This document shows positions 6,058-13,189 of a stretch of 20,519 nt of DNA, in pieces. Position numbers and translations under genes: made by a program. The notes beneath the pieces were generated by a model, which saw only the letters and a program-made list of their open reading frames with translations, was not told the origin of the DNA and did not search any database. Numbering within the stretch: the first letter of the stretch is position 1; every line of letters begins with the position of its first letter. Source of the DNA: a virus; the IMG/VR virus record IMGVR_UViG_3300045110_000098, positions 1 through 20,519 of that record. One strand, written 5' to 3'.

Positions 6058-6179
6058 GTGGGCTGACTCACTTTCTTGGCTTGGCTGTGGGTGGCGATGT
6101 GCTGCACCCACAGCGTTTTCTTGGCGTATGGCCTCTGACACACAGGGCATTTGTATTGGTAGCGATACTGGCGCGCCAT
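6054..6179 (-). CDS. Classic C2H2 zinc-finger microprotein (41 aa)
   Basis: The frame opens at ATG 6179, overlapping the TGA of the previous gene as TGATG, and closes at TGA 6054-6056, overlapping the next GTG. Its centre reads YKCPVCQRPYAKKTLWVQHI: Cys11-x2-Cys14-x12-His27-x3-His31 with Tyr9, Tyr18 and Leu23 in roughly the places of the usual hydrophobic core. This is textbook C2H2 spacing, unusual in bacterial viruses outside Ros/MucR-like proteins, which use a shorter spacing. Flanking Arg and Lys (MARQYRYQYK, SQAKK) suit nucleic acid binding. It is probably a DNA- or RNA-binding accessory factor. Confidence 0.72.
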   Translation of the reverse strand: MARQYRYQYKCPVCQRPYAKKTLWVQHIATHSQAKKVSQPT

Positions 6180-6502
6180 CAGCTCTGATGCTCGCCTGCT
6201 GCATTGCAGGCCTCAGAGCCTGCGTGGGTGCATTCACCCAGCTGCTGTGCGAGCAGCTGCTGGGCTGCAAGGCGCAGCGCCAGCGCAAAGCTGGGTGCAG
6301 CGCCCTGATCGAGCAGCAGCTGTGCCTCTGCAAATAGCTGGGCGCCATCTGCCGTCAGGGTGATCACTGGCAGCTCTGGCCTGCTGGGCGCCTGTCGGTC
6401 TTCTGTGCAGTCAAAGCACAGCTGATCGCTGGCGCTGCCAAAGGCCATTGGCTCTCTGATGCCACAGCTGGCGCATGGCCTGTGGCTCTGGGTGGTGGTC
6501 AT
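6179..6502 (-). CDS. First gene of accessory module: zinc ribbon plus helical domain (107 aa)
   Basis: The N-terminal Cys10-x2-Cys13 and Cys29-x2-Cys32 (CASCG ... LCFDC) form a four-cysteine zinc ribbon. The rest (VITLTADGAQLFAEAQLLLDQ, then ALALRLAAQQLLAQQLG) is an Ala/Leu/Gln-rich helical region. The ATG at 6502 has AGGAG nine bases upstream, the best ribosome site in this part of the genome, consistent with the first gene of an operon. A promoter-like sequence and palindrome lie in the 67 bases before it. Function unknown; the layout suggests a DNA-binding or transcription-associated small protein. Confidence 0.75.
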   Translation of the reverse strand: MTTTQSHRPCASCGIREPMAFGSASDQLCFDCTEDRQAPSRPELPVITLTADGAQLFAEAQLLLDQGAAPSFALALRLAAQQLLAQQLGECTHAGSEACNAAGEHQS

Positions 6503-6510
6503 GTGGGCTG

Positions 6511-6518
6511 ACTCCTAG
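6511..6518 (-). promoter_or_regulatory. Strong ribosome binding site for the accessory module
   Basis: On the minus strand this reads CTAGGAGT, nine bases before the ATG at 6502. It is clearer than almost all other start regions in this genome, where starts mostly rely on overlap with the preceding stop. Confidence 0.6.
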
Positions 6519-6542
6519 CTGGTACTGAATGGGCTGACCAGA

Positions 6543-6573
6543 GAATTCTATCAGATGGTTATAACCAGCTCAG
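6543..6573 (-). promoter_or_regulatory. Candidate promoter with palindromic operator
   Basis: Reading leftward, TAGAAT (6545-6550, five of six matches to TATAAT) lies 17 bases after CTGAGC (6568-6573, three of six to TTGACA). The spacer contains a perfect 12-base palindrome, TGGTTATAACCA, at 6556-6567. The sequence here is much more A+T-rich than its surroundings and sits in one of the few real gaps of the genome, immediately before the accessory module. The -35 match is poor, so the promoter call is tentative; the palindrome itself is certain. Confidence 0.45.
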
Positions 6574-7232
6574 GCCACGATCACCTGCGTGCTGGGTCGA
6601 GCTGTCACTGGCATGACGCCAGCCACAGCGACCAGCTGGCCATAGCCATTGGTGGCGCCACCCCATGTGAAGGGCGCTGGGTCTTCAGTGGCAGCGCTCG
6701 ATGTCTTCCGACAGTGGGAGTCATAAATAGCTGTGCGGGTCACATTCACCTGCGCTGAGTAACCAGCTGGCACGCTGGGTGGCCCATTGGCTGGCGATGG
6801 GCAGCTGGCGAATAGCAGCCACATGGTGTCTGTGCCAGCAGCGAATCCAGGCGCCAGCGCTGAAACGTCCCAGCTGGTGGCGCCAGTGAATTGATCTGGC
6901 GCTGTCGAGACTGGCACGCCTGACCAGCCACGCAGCACCACAGTGATGCAGGCGCCATTGGCAGCGCCAGTGAGCGTGGCAAATGGCAGATCAGCGCCTG
7001 ACTCAGAGCCATCAGCGATGGCATAGGCCTGTCGCACACTGTTATTGGCCACGCCCACGCCAGTGTCGAATTCTGTCCACTTGCCATCGAGCGTGCCCAG
7101 AGCAGCGCCACCTGATCTGTGGTGATTGACCACGATCAGGTCACCAGCTGCGATGCCAGCTGGCATGGTGGCCATGTGCGCTGTCGAGCTGCCCTGCCAT
7201 GTGGCTGTGCCCACCACTGTGGGCATGGTCAT
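6570..7232 (-). CDS. Tail-associated protein, jelly-roll type (220 aa)
   Basis: The opening (VVGTATWQGSSTAHMATMPAGIAAGDLIVVNHHRSG) follows the pattern of phage minor tail and host-contact proteins that start with a beta-sandwich and a P-x-G-x2-x-G-D-L strand. Long Gly/Ala/Ser/Thr-rich beta segments follow, with little helix. It is the last gene of the tail block. ATG 7232 overlaps the preceding fibre gene as ATGA. It is probably a distal fibre or receptor-binding part, but the exact role cannot be read from the sequence. Its TGA lies at the start of the regulatory gap before the accessory module. Confidence 0.7.
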   Translation of the reverse strand: MTMPTVVGTATWQGSSTAHMATMPAGIAAGDLIVVNHHRSGGAALGTLDGKWTEFDTGVGVANNSVRQAYAIADGSESGADLPFATLTGAANGACITVVLRGWSGVPVSTAPDQFTGATSWDVSALAPGFAAGTDTMWLLFASCPSPANGPPSVPAGYSAQVNVTRTAIYDSHCRKTSSAATEDPAPFTWGGATNGYGQLVAVAGVMPVTARPSTQVIVA

Positions 7233-7963
7233 GTGCGCACCACTGTCAGCGCCAGAGTGGCGCGCTGGATGGTCGCAGCAGCGCTCACCTGGAATCGCAG
7301 AATGTCGCCAGCTGAGAAGGCCCAGCTGACAGCGCCACTCTGCGCCTTGGTGGCGCCAGCGATGGCTGGGCTGCCAATCACGTCAGCCACAGTGGGTGGA
7401 AAATTGGCATAGCTGTCGCGCCAGACATTGACTGTGATCGAGCCTGACTGATCTGCGAGCAGCGCCCACTTGGTGATGGTGCCTGCGAAATCCAGCTGCA
7501 CATCACCCTTCACGCCAGTGGCAATCACAGCGCCTGCGCCATCGATGATCACATTGACTGTCTGGGTCAGGCCTGCGCCTGGCGATGGCAGCTGGCCAGC
7601 TGGCACCTTGCCAGTGGCATCGAGCGCTGCATAGCCACTGGCTGCGCCCTTCTCTGATTCCTGCTGGTACTGCGTATGCGGGTCACCAGCATTGGTGCCA
7701 GTCAGGGCGCTGTGGGCAATCGTGCCAGCCTGCATGCCTGAGCTGGCGTGGCTGTGGTCTGCGCTTTCCAGGCGATAGCCAGTGTGCGGGTCAGCAGCTG
7801 CCACATGGGCTGTCAGATCAGCGTCAGTGGCATAGGCAGGGTGCGGGTCAGGCGCTGTGCCATGGGCAGCTGTGCTGGTTTCCAGCGCATTGATCGAGTC
7901 AGCGACTGAATCGCCCCAAGCCTCTGTGATGGGCTGGCCTGCTGTCACATTGGCTACGCTCAT
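7229..7963 (-). CDS. Tail fibre protein with DPHxxY repeats (244 aa)
   Basis: The N-terminal half has repeated His/Asp-rich motifs: DPHPAY, DPHTGY, DHSHASS and DPHTQY. The segment GYAALDATGKVPAGQLP then follows, a widespread phage tail-fibre element just before the C-terminal domain. The last 100 residues are beta-rich (ITKWALLADQSGSITVNVWRD, GDILRFQVSAAATIQRATLAL) like the head domains of fibres and hydrolases. The histidines may bind metal ions along a trimeric shaft, as in other fibres. ATG 7963 directly follows the TAA of the upstream gene. Confidence 0.82.
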   Translation of the reverse strand: MSVANVTAGQPITEAWGDSVADSINALETSTAAHGTAPDPHPAYATDADLTAHVAAADPHTGYRLESADHSHASSGMQAGTIAHSALTGTNAGDPHTQYQQESEKGAASGYAALDATGKVPAGQLPSPGAGLTQTVNVIIDGAGAVIATGVKGDVQLDFAGTITKWALLADQSGSITVNVWRDSYANFPPTVADVIGSPAIAGATKAQSGAVSWAFSAGDILRFQVSAAATIQRATLALTVVRT

Positions 7964-8593
7964 TTAGTCAGCCTCATTCCATGCGCCTGATCTGAAGGCA
8001 TTGACAGTATCTGCCTCGACCCACGCGCCAGATCGATACACCAGCAGCTGGTCTGACTGCACCCATGCGCCTGCTCGATAAATCCACGCGCCTGATCTGG
8101 GCTGGTAGTCAGCCACATAGGCACCAATGCGCCCACCTTGGCTGGAATAGGCAGAATTGCCAAAGGGCGCATCTTGCACAGCGCCACCTGATCTGCCCTG
8201 GAAATGCTGACCAGCATTCTCAAAGCTGATCTGATGGCCATCACCCTGCTTTCTGACAAAGCCCACCAGAAAGCTGGCGCCAGTGGGCAGATCGACTGGC
8301 ACGCGCAGGCTGGCCACGTATAGCTTCACGTTTGACCCAGCTGGCCCACCAGCGCCTTCACTGGCCACAGTCAGAATGTTTGACTGACCCAGCACAGGCC
8401 TTGCGCCGGCCGAATCCCAGACTGTCAGCCAGACATCACAGGCGCCATTCCAGCCACCTATCCACATGCCCACTGAATTGATCGTGCCACCCTTGGGCAT
8501 GGCCAGCTGCTCTGCGCCCTGATTGATCTGCGTGCTGCCTTGGTATGACTCCCAATGGTCATTTGGCTTGGTGGCGTCACCAATGATTGGCAT
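7964..8593 (-). CDS. Tail protein with C-terminal RSGAW repeats (209 aa)
   Basis: The first 150 residues form a beta-sandwich-like region (INSVGMWIGGWNGACDVWLTVWDSAG, NVKLYVASLRVPVDLPTGASFLVGFVR). The C-terminus carries four short repeats of the form aromatic-R-[SA]-G-A-W followed by [VNI] and acidic or polar residues (about 166-209). Such X-GAW-x repeats end many actinophage tail proteins and probably contact the host surface or join fibre subunits. ATG 8593 lies three bases after the previous stop. The repeats are visible in the DNA at about 7975-8100. Confidence 0.75.
   Translation of the reverse strand: MPIIGDATKPNDHWESYQGSTQINQGAEQLAMPKGGTINSVGMWIGGWNGACDVWLTVWDSAGARPVLGQSNILTVASEGAGGPAGSNVKLYVASLRVPVDLPTGASFLVGFVRKQGDGHQISFENAGQHFQGRSGGAVQDAPFGNSAYSSQGGRIGAYVADYQPRSGAWIYRAGAWVQSDQLLVYRSGAWVEADTVNAFRSGAWNEAD
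7972..8105 (-). repeat. Coding tandem repeat (RSGAW units)
   Basis: Four imperfect copies of a unit encoding [YFP]R[SA]GAW plus spacer lie at the 3' end of the tail gene. At DNA level the recurring core is close to catgcgcctgatc with small variations. Unit number may vary between relatives, as is common for phage receptor-binding tips. Confidence 0.7.
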
Positions 8594-8596
8594 GGC

Positions 8597-9100
8597 CTAG
8601 CCCTTCACCCAGATGTCACCCTCAGACATTCCAGTGGGATTGGCTGTGCCCACATAGATGCGCTTGCCAGCATCGACTGTGGCAGGTGTGTCGAGCGCCT
8701 GAGCTGCGCCCACGTCAGCTGCAGTCAGCGCATCAGCGCCACCTGTGCTGTGGCTGCCTTTGTGGGCTGATGGTGGAAATGTCGCTGGCTTGCCAGTGAC
8801 CTCTGCCCATGGAATGGCCAGCTGTGCTGGTGTGGGCAATGGTGGCGTGCCATGGGTGTGGTCAGCATGGGCGCCTGTGACTGCCACGCCATCGACCTTG
8901 GGCAGACCGTAGGCGATGGCTGCCACAGCTGGCCCCAGGGCAGGCGCAAATGTCAGTGGCTTGCCAGTGACTGCTGCCCATGGAATGGCCAGCTGGCCAG
9001 TCACATAGATGTCAGCCTCGATCTTGGTCACTGACGTGGCCACGCTATTGGCCCAAGCTGACGTGGCTACGGCATTGGCAGCGACTGGTGAAACGGGCAT
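8597..9100 (-). CDS. Tail fibre or baseplate protein with WxxVTGKP repeats (167 aa)
   Basis: Two copies of QLAIPWA-x-VTGKP are spaced 57 residues apart. This is a common element of phage fibres, where W-x2-[VI]-x-[GN]-KP-x2-[FY] marks a repeating shaft unit. HADHTHG and SAHKGSHSTGGADALTAADVGA between and after the repeats are also typical of fibre shafts. The C-terminus ends RIYVGTANPTGMSEGDIWVKG, a motif often found at the ends of fibre proteins. ATG 9100 abuts the TAG of the previous gene. This is the first of the fibre-like genes after the minor tail protein. Confidence 0.78.
   Translation of the reverse strand: MPVSPVAANAVATSAWANSVATSVTKIEADIYVTGQLAIPWAAVTGKPLTFAPALGPAVAAIAYGLPKVDGVAVTGAHADHTHGTPPLPTPAQLAIPWAEVTGKPATFPPSAHKGSHSTGGADALTAADVGAAQALDTPATVDAGKRIYVGTANPTGMSEGDIWVKG
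8787..8824 (-). repeat. 38-base direct repeat, copy 1
   Basis: This matches 8958-8995 with two mismatches by my reading, at an offset of 171 bases (57 codons), and encodes the QLAIPWA-x-VTGKP unit. The near-identity at third positions suggests recent duplication or gene conversion. Confidence 0.8.
8958..8995 (-). repeat. 38-base direct repeat, copy 2
   Basis: Second copy of the fibre repeat; see 8787-8824. Confidence 0.8.
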
Positions 9101-10399
9101 CTAGGTACTCCACACATCTGTCTGCCAGTGGGCTGACTCCCACAGGCTGGCTGCCACTGGCTGGAAACCATGCCCAGCGTAGGCCCACAGATTGACAGTC
9201 ACGCGCCAGCTCTTGGCTGTGATTTTGTGCTTCACGCCCTGCACATGGAATAGGCCTGTCAGCTCACCTATGCCATCGCGCCACTTGATCTGCTGGGCAT
9301 CGAGCAGCTCAATGTCGATCAGGTCAGCGATGCGCGCTGTGTCAGCGTCAGGGTCGATTTCACCTGCCACAGCATCTATGCGCTCGGTCTTCTGTGACAG
9401 CTCCGACAGCCACAGCTGTGCCCACGCAGCTGCGTCAGCGTCATATCTGCAGGTCAGGTCAAAGCGCTGATTGGTGCGCTTGCCAAACTTGATCAGCGAG
9501 TCAGTGTCTTCATACGTGCTGGCCACGCCACCTGAGTGGGCAGCGCTGATCGAATTGCGCACATCGTCCAGGTCAGCGCCTGTGCCAAAGTCTGTCGGCC
9601 CGACAGGCTCTGTGCCACCTGCTGCATTGGCCCACAGCATCTGGGCTGTGACGCTGCGTGGCTTGGTGGCATCATCCCAAGCCTTGGCTGACAGCAGCCT
9701 GATCAGGCCTGCTCTGTCCACATAGAGAGTCGAGCCTGCGTCACTCTCGACTGTCACCTGCGCTTCATCGAGCAGATTCCTGGCGAAATTACTGCTGGCA
9801 TGCTGCACAGTGGCTGGGTCGAGCAGGGCAAAGCTGGCATCTATGTCAGCCAGATCGAGAATGCGCAGCAGGCGCTGGTCTGTGGTGTCACCAAGGCCAG
9901 CCAGTGGCTGCTCTGGCAGATCGACAGCACCCAGATCAGCCAGCCTGTCGATCAGCCTGCAGATCAGCCTGAATTCATTGGTGCCTGCATTCCACTGATC
10001 GACTATCGATCTGACTGTGCCTCGATAGATTGGGAAATAGGCAGTCTCTGGCGCGCCCAGCTCGCCACGCTGATGGGTGGTGCCCAGCACCCTTGCCATC
10101 ACCCTGACCTCTTGACCCAGCTGGATTGGCGATGTGCTGCGCATGCCCCAGCGATCTGCCACGTCGCGCCACACCAGCACCAGCTCTGCTGTGCCAGCGC
10201 TCATGCGTGAATAGGCCTTCTCTCTGCCGCGGTTTGTCGCCAGGCTCTCGATTTCAGCGCCACTGATGGGCACGAAATTAGGCTCTAGGCCAGACCATGT
10301 GCCTGAGTCCCAATGGCTGGTGTCCCAGACCATATTTCCAGCAGCCACGCCACGCTGGCCAGCTTCCACGCGCAGCTCGACGCGCCTGCGCCACGTCAT
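9101..10399 (-). CDS. Minor tail protein, tail hub or baseplate (432 aa)
   Basis: Directly after the tape measure, where siphovirus distal-tail and hub proteins lie. The region GREKAYSRMSAGTAELVLVWRDVADRW matches the start of actinophage minor tail proteins (G-R-x3-Y-x-R-x-x-A-G-T-A-x-[LV]-x-L). It is followed by PIYRGTVRSI and a long body with FRLICRLIDRLADL, then alternating strands ending in IKWRDGIGELTGLFHVQGVKHKI. These are features of hub proteins that bind DNA-injection and fibre components. The ATG at 10399 overlaps the tape measure stop by one base (TAATG). Two W-x-[ST] rich segments lie near each end. Confidence 0.85.
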   Translation of the reverse strand: MTWRRRVELRVEAGQRGVAAGNMVWDTSHWDSGTWSGLEPNFVPISGAEIESLATNRGREKAYSRMSAGTAELVLVWRDVADRWGMRSTSPIQLGQEVRVMARVLGTTHQRGELGAPETAYFPIYRGTVRSIVDQWNAGTNEFRLICRLIDRLADLGAVDLPEQPLAGLGDTTDQRLLRILDLADIDASFALLDPATVQHASSNFARNLLDEAQVTVESDAGSTLYVDRAGLIRLLSAKAWDDATKPRSVTAQMLWANAAGGTEPVGPTDFGTGADLDDVRNSISAAHSGGVASTYEDTDSLIKFGKRTNQRFDLTCRYDADAAAWAQLWLSELSQKTERIDAVAGEIDPDADTARIADLIDIELLDAQQIKWRDGIGELTGLFHVQGVKHKITAKSWRVTVNLWAYAGHGFQPVAASLWESAHWQTDVWST

Positions 10400-12387
10400 T
10401 AGAAGGCAGGCCCATTGGCGCGCTCAAAGCTCTTGATGGCCTCGACAATCTCACGCCCAATGGCCACAGGGTCACCCACGCCAGCTGTCACATAGACATT
10501 CACGGTCTGGCCCATGGGCAGCCTGTCGAGTGGCACCACAGCCTCTGGCCCACGCTCTGCGATGCCAGCCAACATCGGGTGCATGGCAATGCCACCTTTG
10601 GCCAGCATGGGCAGATGTGGCAGGCCAAAGCTGCCACCACCCACGCCCACATCTGTGCCTGGAATGTTGATTCTGGGAATGTTGATGCTCAGGCCATTCC
10701 AGAAGCGCGCAAAGCCATTCCACGCATCAGCCACGATCTTCATGACGCTATTGATCGCGTCAGCCAGTGGCTGGAAGATGCCACCCAGAAAGCTCATGAT
10801 CGATTTGCCTGTGTTCTGAATGCCAGTCCACAGGTCGCCAAACACCTTGCCAATGGCGCCAAATACTGTGTTGGCTGTGGTCTGCAGCGCAGTGAAGACC
10901 TTTCCCACAGCATCGATGGCAGAGCCAATCAGCTTGCCAGCTGTGTCGATGGCGCCCTTCAGCACATCGAAGGCGCTTCTGACAATGCCTATCGCTGCAT
11001 TGACTGGCCCACGCAGGGCATCAGCCACCTTCATGAAGACATCCCAGACCACCTTCAGGATGCTGATCACCACATCGATGTAGGTGCCCACCAGCTGGAA
11101 ATAAAAGCCCACGCCTTTGAGCGCCAGATCGAGTGGCCCCTTCAGCACGTCAGCCACCTTGCCAATGACGCCTGCCACGATGTCAAAGGCCTGACGCACC
11201 ACGCCCAGCGCTGTGTCGAGTGGCCCCTGCAGCGCTGATGCCACCTGCTGCACCACGCCCAGCGCCTGCTGGAAGATGCCAATCACAGTGTCGATGGCTG
11301 GCTTTAGGGCTGCCATGACCACCTGCGCTGTCTGCTGAAACCAGCTGATGATCTGGTCGAGAATGCCCAGCTGGTCGAGTATGAAGACCACTGCGCCCAC
11401 AGCTGCAGCGATGGCCAGCAGTGGCCACGTCGCAGCCAGCGTGGCAATTGCCCAGGCCACAAAGGGTGGCACCACAGTCGCAGCGATGGCGATGCCCAAT
11501 GGAATCAGCACAGCTATGACTGTGGGAATGTTGTCTGCCAGAAAGCCCAGCACCGTAGTGATGCCCTGAATGGCTGGTGTCAGCAGCTGGGTGAAGGTGG
11601 TCGCAATGGGCACCAACGCTGTGCCAAAGGTGGCCCATGCGTTTTCCTGCTCTGCCGCATTGATCTTCTGCTGATTGGCCAGACCATCGCTGGTCTTGGC
11701 AAAGTCACCCTGAGCTGCGCCAGTCTGCGCCAAGATCAGGGCATAGGTGGCCTGCGCCTTGGCATTCTGGTCGATGGCGCCCTTGCCATCGTAAAGGCCC
11801 ATTTCCATGGCCTTGCCTTTGACAGTCGCATCATCCAGGAAGACGCCAAACTGCCTGATCGGCTCAGTCTCGCCTCTGAAGGCTGCGCCCATGGCATTGA
11901 CCACATCTGTCGGGTCAGCATTATTGAAGCTGCCCACGTCAGCTGCGAGCTGCAGCATATCGACGCTCATGCCAGCAGCCTCATCGCCAGAAAAGCCCAG
12001 ATTGGTGGTCAGGTTTCCCAGCGTGCCAGCCAGATCGAGATACTTTCCTGAGCTAAGGCCCACGCTGGTGGCGCTGGTTTCAGCTGCCTTTGCCACCTGA
12101 TCGTAGGAGTCACCAAATAGCGCCTGCGCCTTATTGGCTGACTCTGACGCATCACTGGCCAGACCGATGCTGGTGGTGATGCCATCTATTACAAAGCTGA
12201 CACCTGAGCTGATCAGGTCTGTGCCCATGCGCGCCACAGACTGGCCAATGCCCTGGAAAACGCCTTGGCTGACATTGCCCAGATTGGAATGTGCCTTGCC
12301 TACATCGTCCAGCTCACTGCTGACATCTTTGAGATCGGGCAGGCCAGCGACATTGACATCGACATCGACTGTGAGCGTGTTAGCCAT
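10399..12387 (-). CDS. Tape measure protein (662 aa)
   Basis: This protein sets tail length and is released into the host during injection. It is the longest gene, with a hydrophobic centre (about residues 290-355, repeated VIAVLIPLGIAIAATVV and WPLLAIAAAVGAVVFIL). It has long amphipathic helices with repeats such as QGPLDTALGVVRQAFDIV and RGPVNAAIGIVRSAFDVL. The typical ending is PMLAKGGIAMHPMLAGIAERGPEAVVPLDRL near 610-645. At about 0.15 nm per residue the tail would be near 100 nm. The N-terminal MANTLTVDVDVNVAGLPDL is typical. The ATG at 12387 has AAGG upstream and overlaps the previous gene by eight bases. Confidence 0.95.
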   Translation of the reverse strand: MANTLTVDVDVNVAGLPDLKDVSSELDDVGKAHSNLGNVSQGVFQGIGQSVARMGTDLISSGVSFVIDGITTSIGLASDASESANKAQALFGDSYDQVAKAAETSATSVGLSSGKYLDLAGTLGNLTTNLGFSGDEAAGMSVDMLQLAADVGSFNNADPTDVVNAMGAAFRGETEPIRQFGVFLDDATVKGKAMEMGLYDGKGAIDQNAKAQATYALILAQTGAAQGDFAKTSDGLANQQKINAAEQENAWATFGTALVPIATTFTQLLTPAIQGITTVLGFLADNIPTVIAVLIPLGIAIAATVVPPFVAWAIATLAATWPLLAIAAAVGAVVFILDQLGILDQIISWFQQTAQVVMAALKPAIDTVIGIFQQALGVVQQVASALQGPLDTALGVVRQAFDIVAGVIGKVADVLKGPLDLALKGVGFYFQLVGTYIDVVISILKVVWDVFMKVADALRGPVNAAIGIVRSAFDVLKGAIDTAGKLIGSAIDAVGKVFTALQTTANTVFGAIGKVFGDLWTGIQNTGKSIMSFLGGIFQPLADAINSVMKIVADAWNGFARFWNGLSINIPRINIPGTDVGVGGGSFGLPHLPMLAKGGIAMHPMLAGIAERGPEAVVPLDRLPMGQTVNVYVTAGVGDPVAIGREIVEAIKSFERANGPAF

Positions 12388-12748
12388 GCGTCACCTTATC
12401 CAGCCACTCTGACTGCTTCTGCTGCACAGCAGCTGGTGGCCTGACCAGAGTAGGGAATAGCCAGCTGCCAGAGCTGCGCCTGGCCCCAAATTGGGCATAG
12501 CTCAGTGACCCAAACTCACTGCCCATGGTGATTTCAGCCAGCTGGCCAGATGGCCCTCTGATGGCCTGATTGACCACGCTGAAACCAATGGCCACCATGC
12601 GCGCCTGTGGCGTGGGTCTGCGACTGGCTGCGCTCTGTGCCTCATCGAGCAGGGCGCTGGCGCTCACTGCTGCCAGCTCATCGCGCCTGTCTAGAGCTGT
12701 GTAGAGCCTCTTGGCTGCGTCTTCTGCCTTATCTGTGACATCGCCCAT
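12380..12748 (-). CDS. Small protein between tail chaperone and tape measure (122 aa)
   Basis: Helical first half (VTDKAEDAAKRLYTALDRRDELAAVSASALLDEAQSAA), then a strand-rich half with MGSEFGSLSYAQFGARRSSGSWLFPTL. The segment GSEFGS-x3-QFG is a pattern I recall from small actinophage head-tail or tail-associated proteins. The usual siphovirus order here is chaperone, chaperone extension, tape measure, so an extra small gene between them is a modest departure. The start ATG at 12748 lies four bases after the stop of the frameshifted chaperone extension. Confidence 0.7.
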   Translation of the reverse strand: MGDVTDKAEDAAKRLYTALDRRDELAAVSASALLDEAQSAASRRPTPQARMVAIGFSVVNQAIRGPSGQLAEITMGSEFGSLSYAQFGARRSSGSWLFPTLVRPPAAVQQKQSEWLDKVTHG

Positions 12749-12752
12749 TGGC

Positions 12753-13180
12753 TCATCGCCTGCGCGCTCTGGCCTGTGCCCTATCCATGGCCTTCTTCTG
12801 CGCCTTCAGATCATCTTTCATGTAGCGCTGGAAATCTTCTAGCTGCTCGACCGTCATGCGCTCCACGTCAGCTGGCGTCATGCGCCAGTATCTGCAGAAG
12901 TCTGCAAGCCATCGCCAGCGCCCTGTGCCAAAGGGCGGGTGCCACCAATCAGCTTCAGCAGCTCGCCAATCTCGACCCTATCCAGCCAGACATCGATGGC
13001 CTCGCCATTGGCCATGCCCTGCTCGACTGCCACTCTGTGCAGCGCTTCCATGACGGTCTGCGCCTGCTGGTTTCCGGTCTGATTGGTGAAGCGCCAGAAA
13101 TCGCCAGCAGTCATGTGGCCCACCAGATCAGTGAGCTGCTGCTGGGTCAGCTTCTCTGGTGCAGGGCTGACTTTCGCCAT
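12753..13180 (-). CDS. Tail assembly chaperone long form by -1 frameshift (142 aa)
   Basis: At the heptamer CCCTTTG (12929-12935), reading C-CCT-TTG in the zero frame, a slip of one base back continues in a frame open from 12929 to TGA 12753-12755. The product is 84 residues of the short chaperone followed by 58 residues beginning GTGRWRWLADFCRYWRMTP and ending in a charged helix (QKKAMDRAQARARRR). The sequence WLADFCRYWRMTP is typical of the T part of GT chaperones. This long form is made at low frequency in relatives and binds the tape measure during tail building. Confidence 0.88.
12878..13180 (-). CDS. Tail assembly chaperone, short form (100 aa)
   Basis: This is the zero-frame product ending at TGA 12878-12880, lying upstream of the tape measure as expected for the G protein of the GT system. 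The body (LTQQQLTDLVGHMTAGDFWRF, AQTVMEALHRVAVEQGMANGEAIDVWLDRVEIGELLKLIGG) is helical, and the last 16 residues after the slippery site are a low-complexity tail. The ATG at 13180 follows the major tail protein stop by nine bases, with a weak AGCAGG before it. Confidence 0.85.
   Translation of the reverse strand: MAKVSPAPEKLTQQQLTDLVGHMTAGDFWRFTNQTGNQQAQTVMEALHRVAVEQGMANGEAIDVWLDRVEIGELLKLIGGTRPLAQGAGDGLQTSADTGA
12929..12935 (-). promoter_or_regulatory. Programmed -1 frameshift site CCCTTTG
   Basis: A perfect X-XXY-YYZ slippery heptamer lies in frame 17 codons before the short-form stop. It is followed by a G/C-rich region that could form a pausing hairpin. Position, frame and product match programmed frameshifting in tail assembly chaperones. 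Confidence 0.85.
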
Positions 13181-13189
13181 GGCCTGCTC

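Noticed and set aside
5827-6348. 173-codon minus-strand frame taken as one gene
   Set aside because: Only the part from GTG 6057 looks like protein. The upstream part overlaps the C2H2 finger gene and the zinc-ribbon gene, which fit the overlap pattern much better.
10297-11238. Long plus-strand frame of 313 codons
   Set aside because: It is antisense to the tape measure and minor tail genes. The His/Gln/Cys-rich translation with no domain pattern is what the opposite strand of this biased sequence produces.
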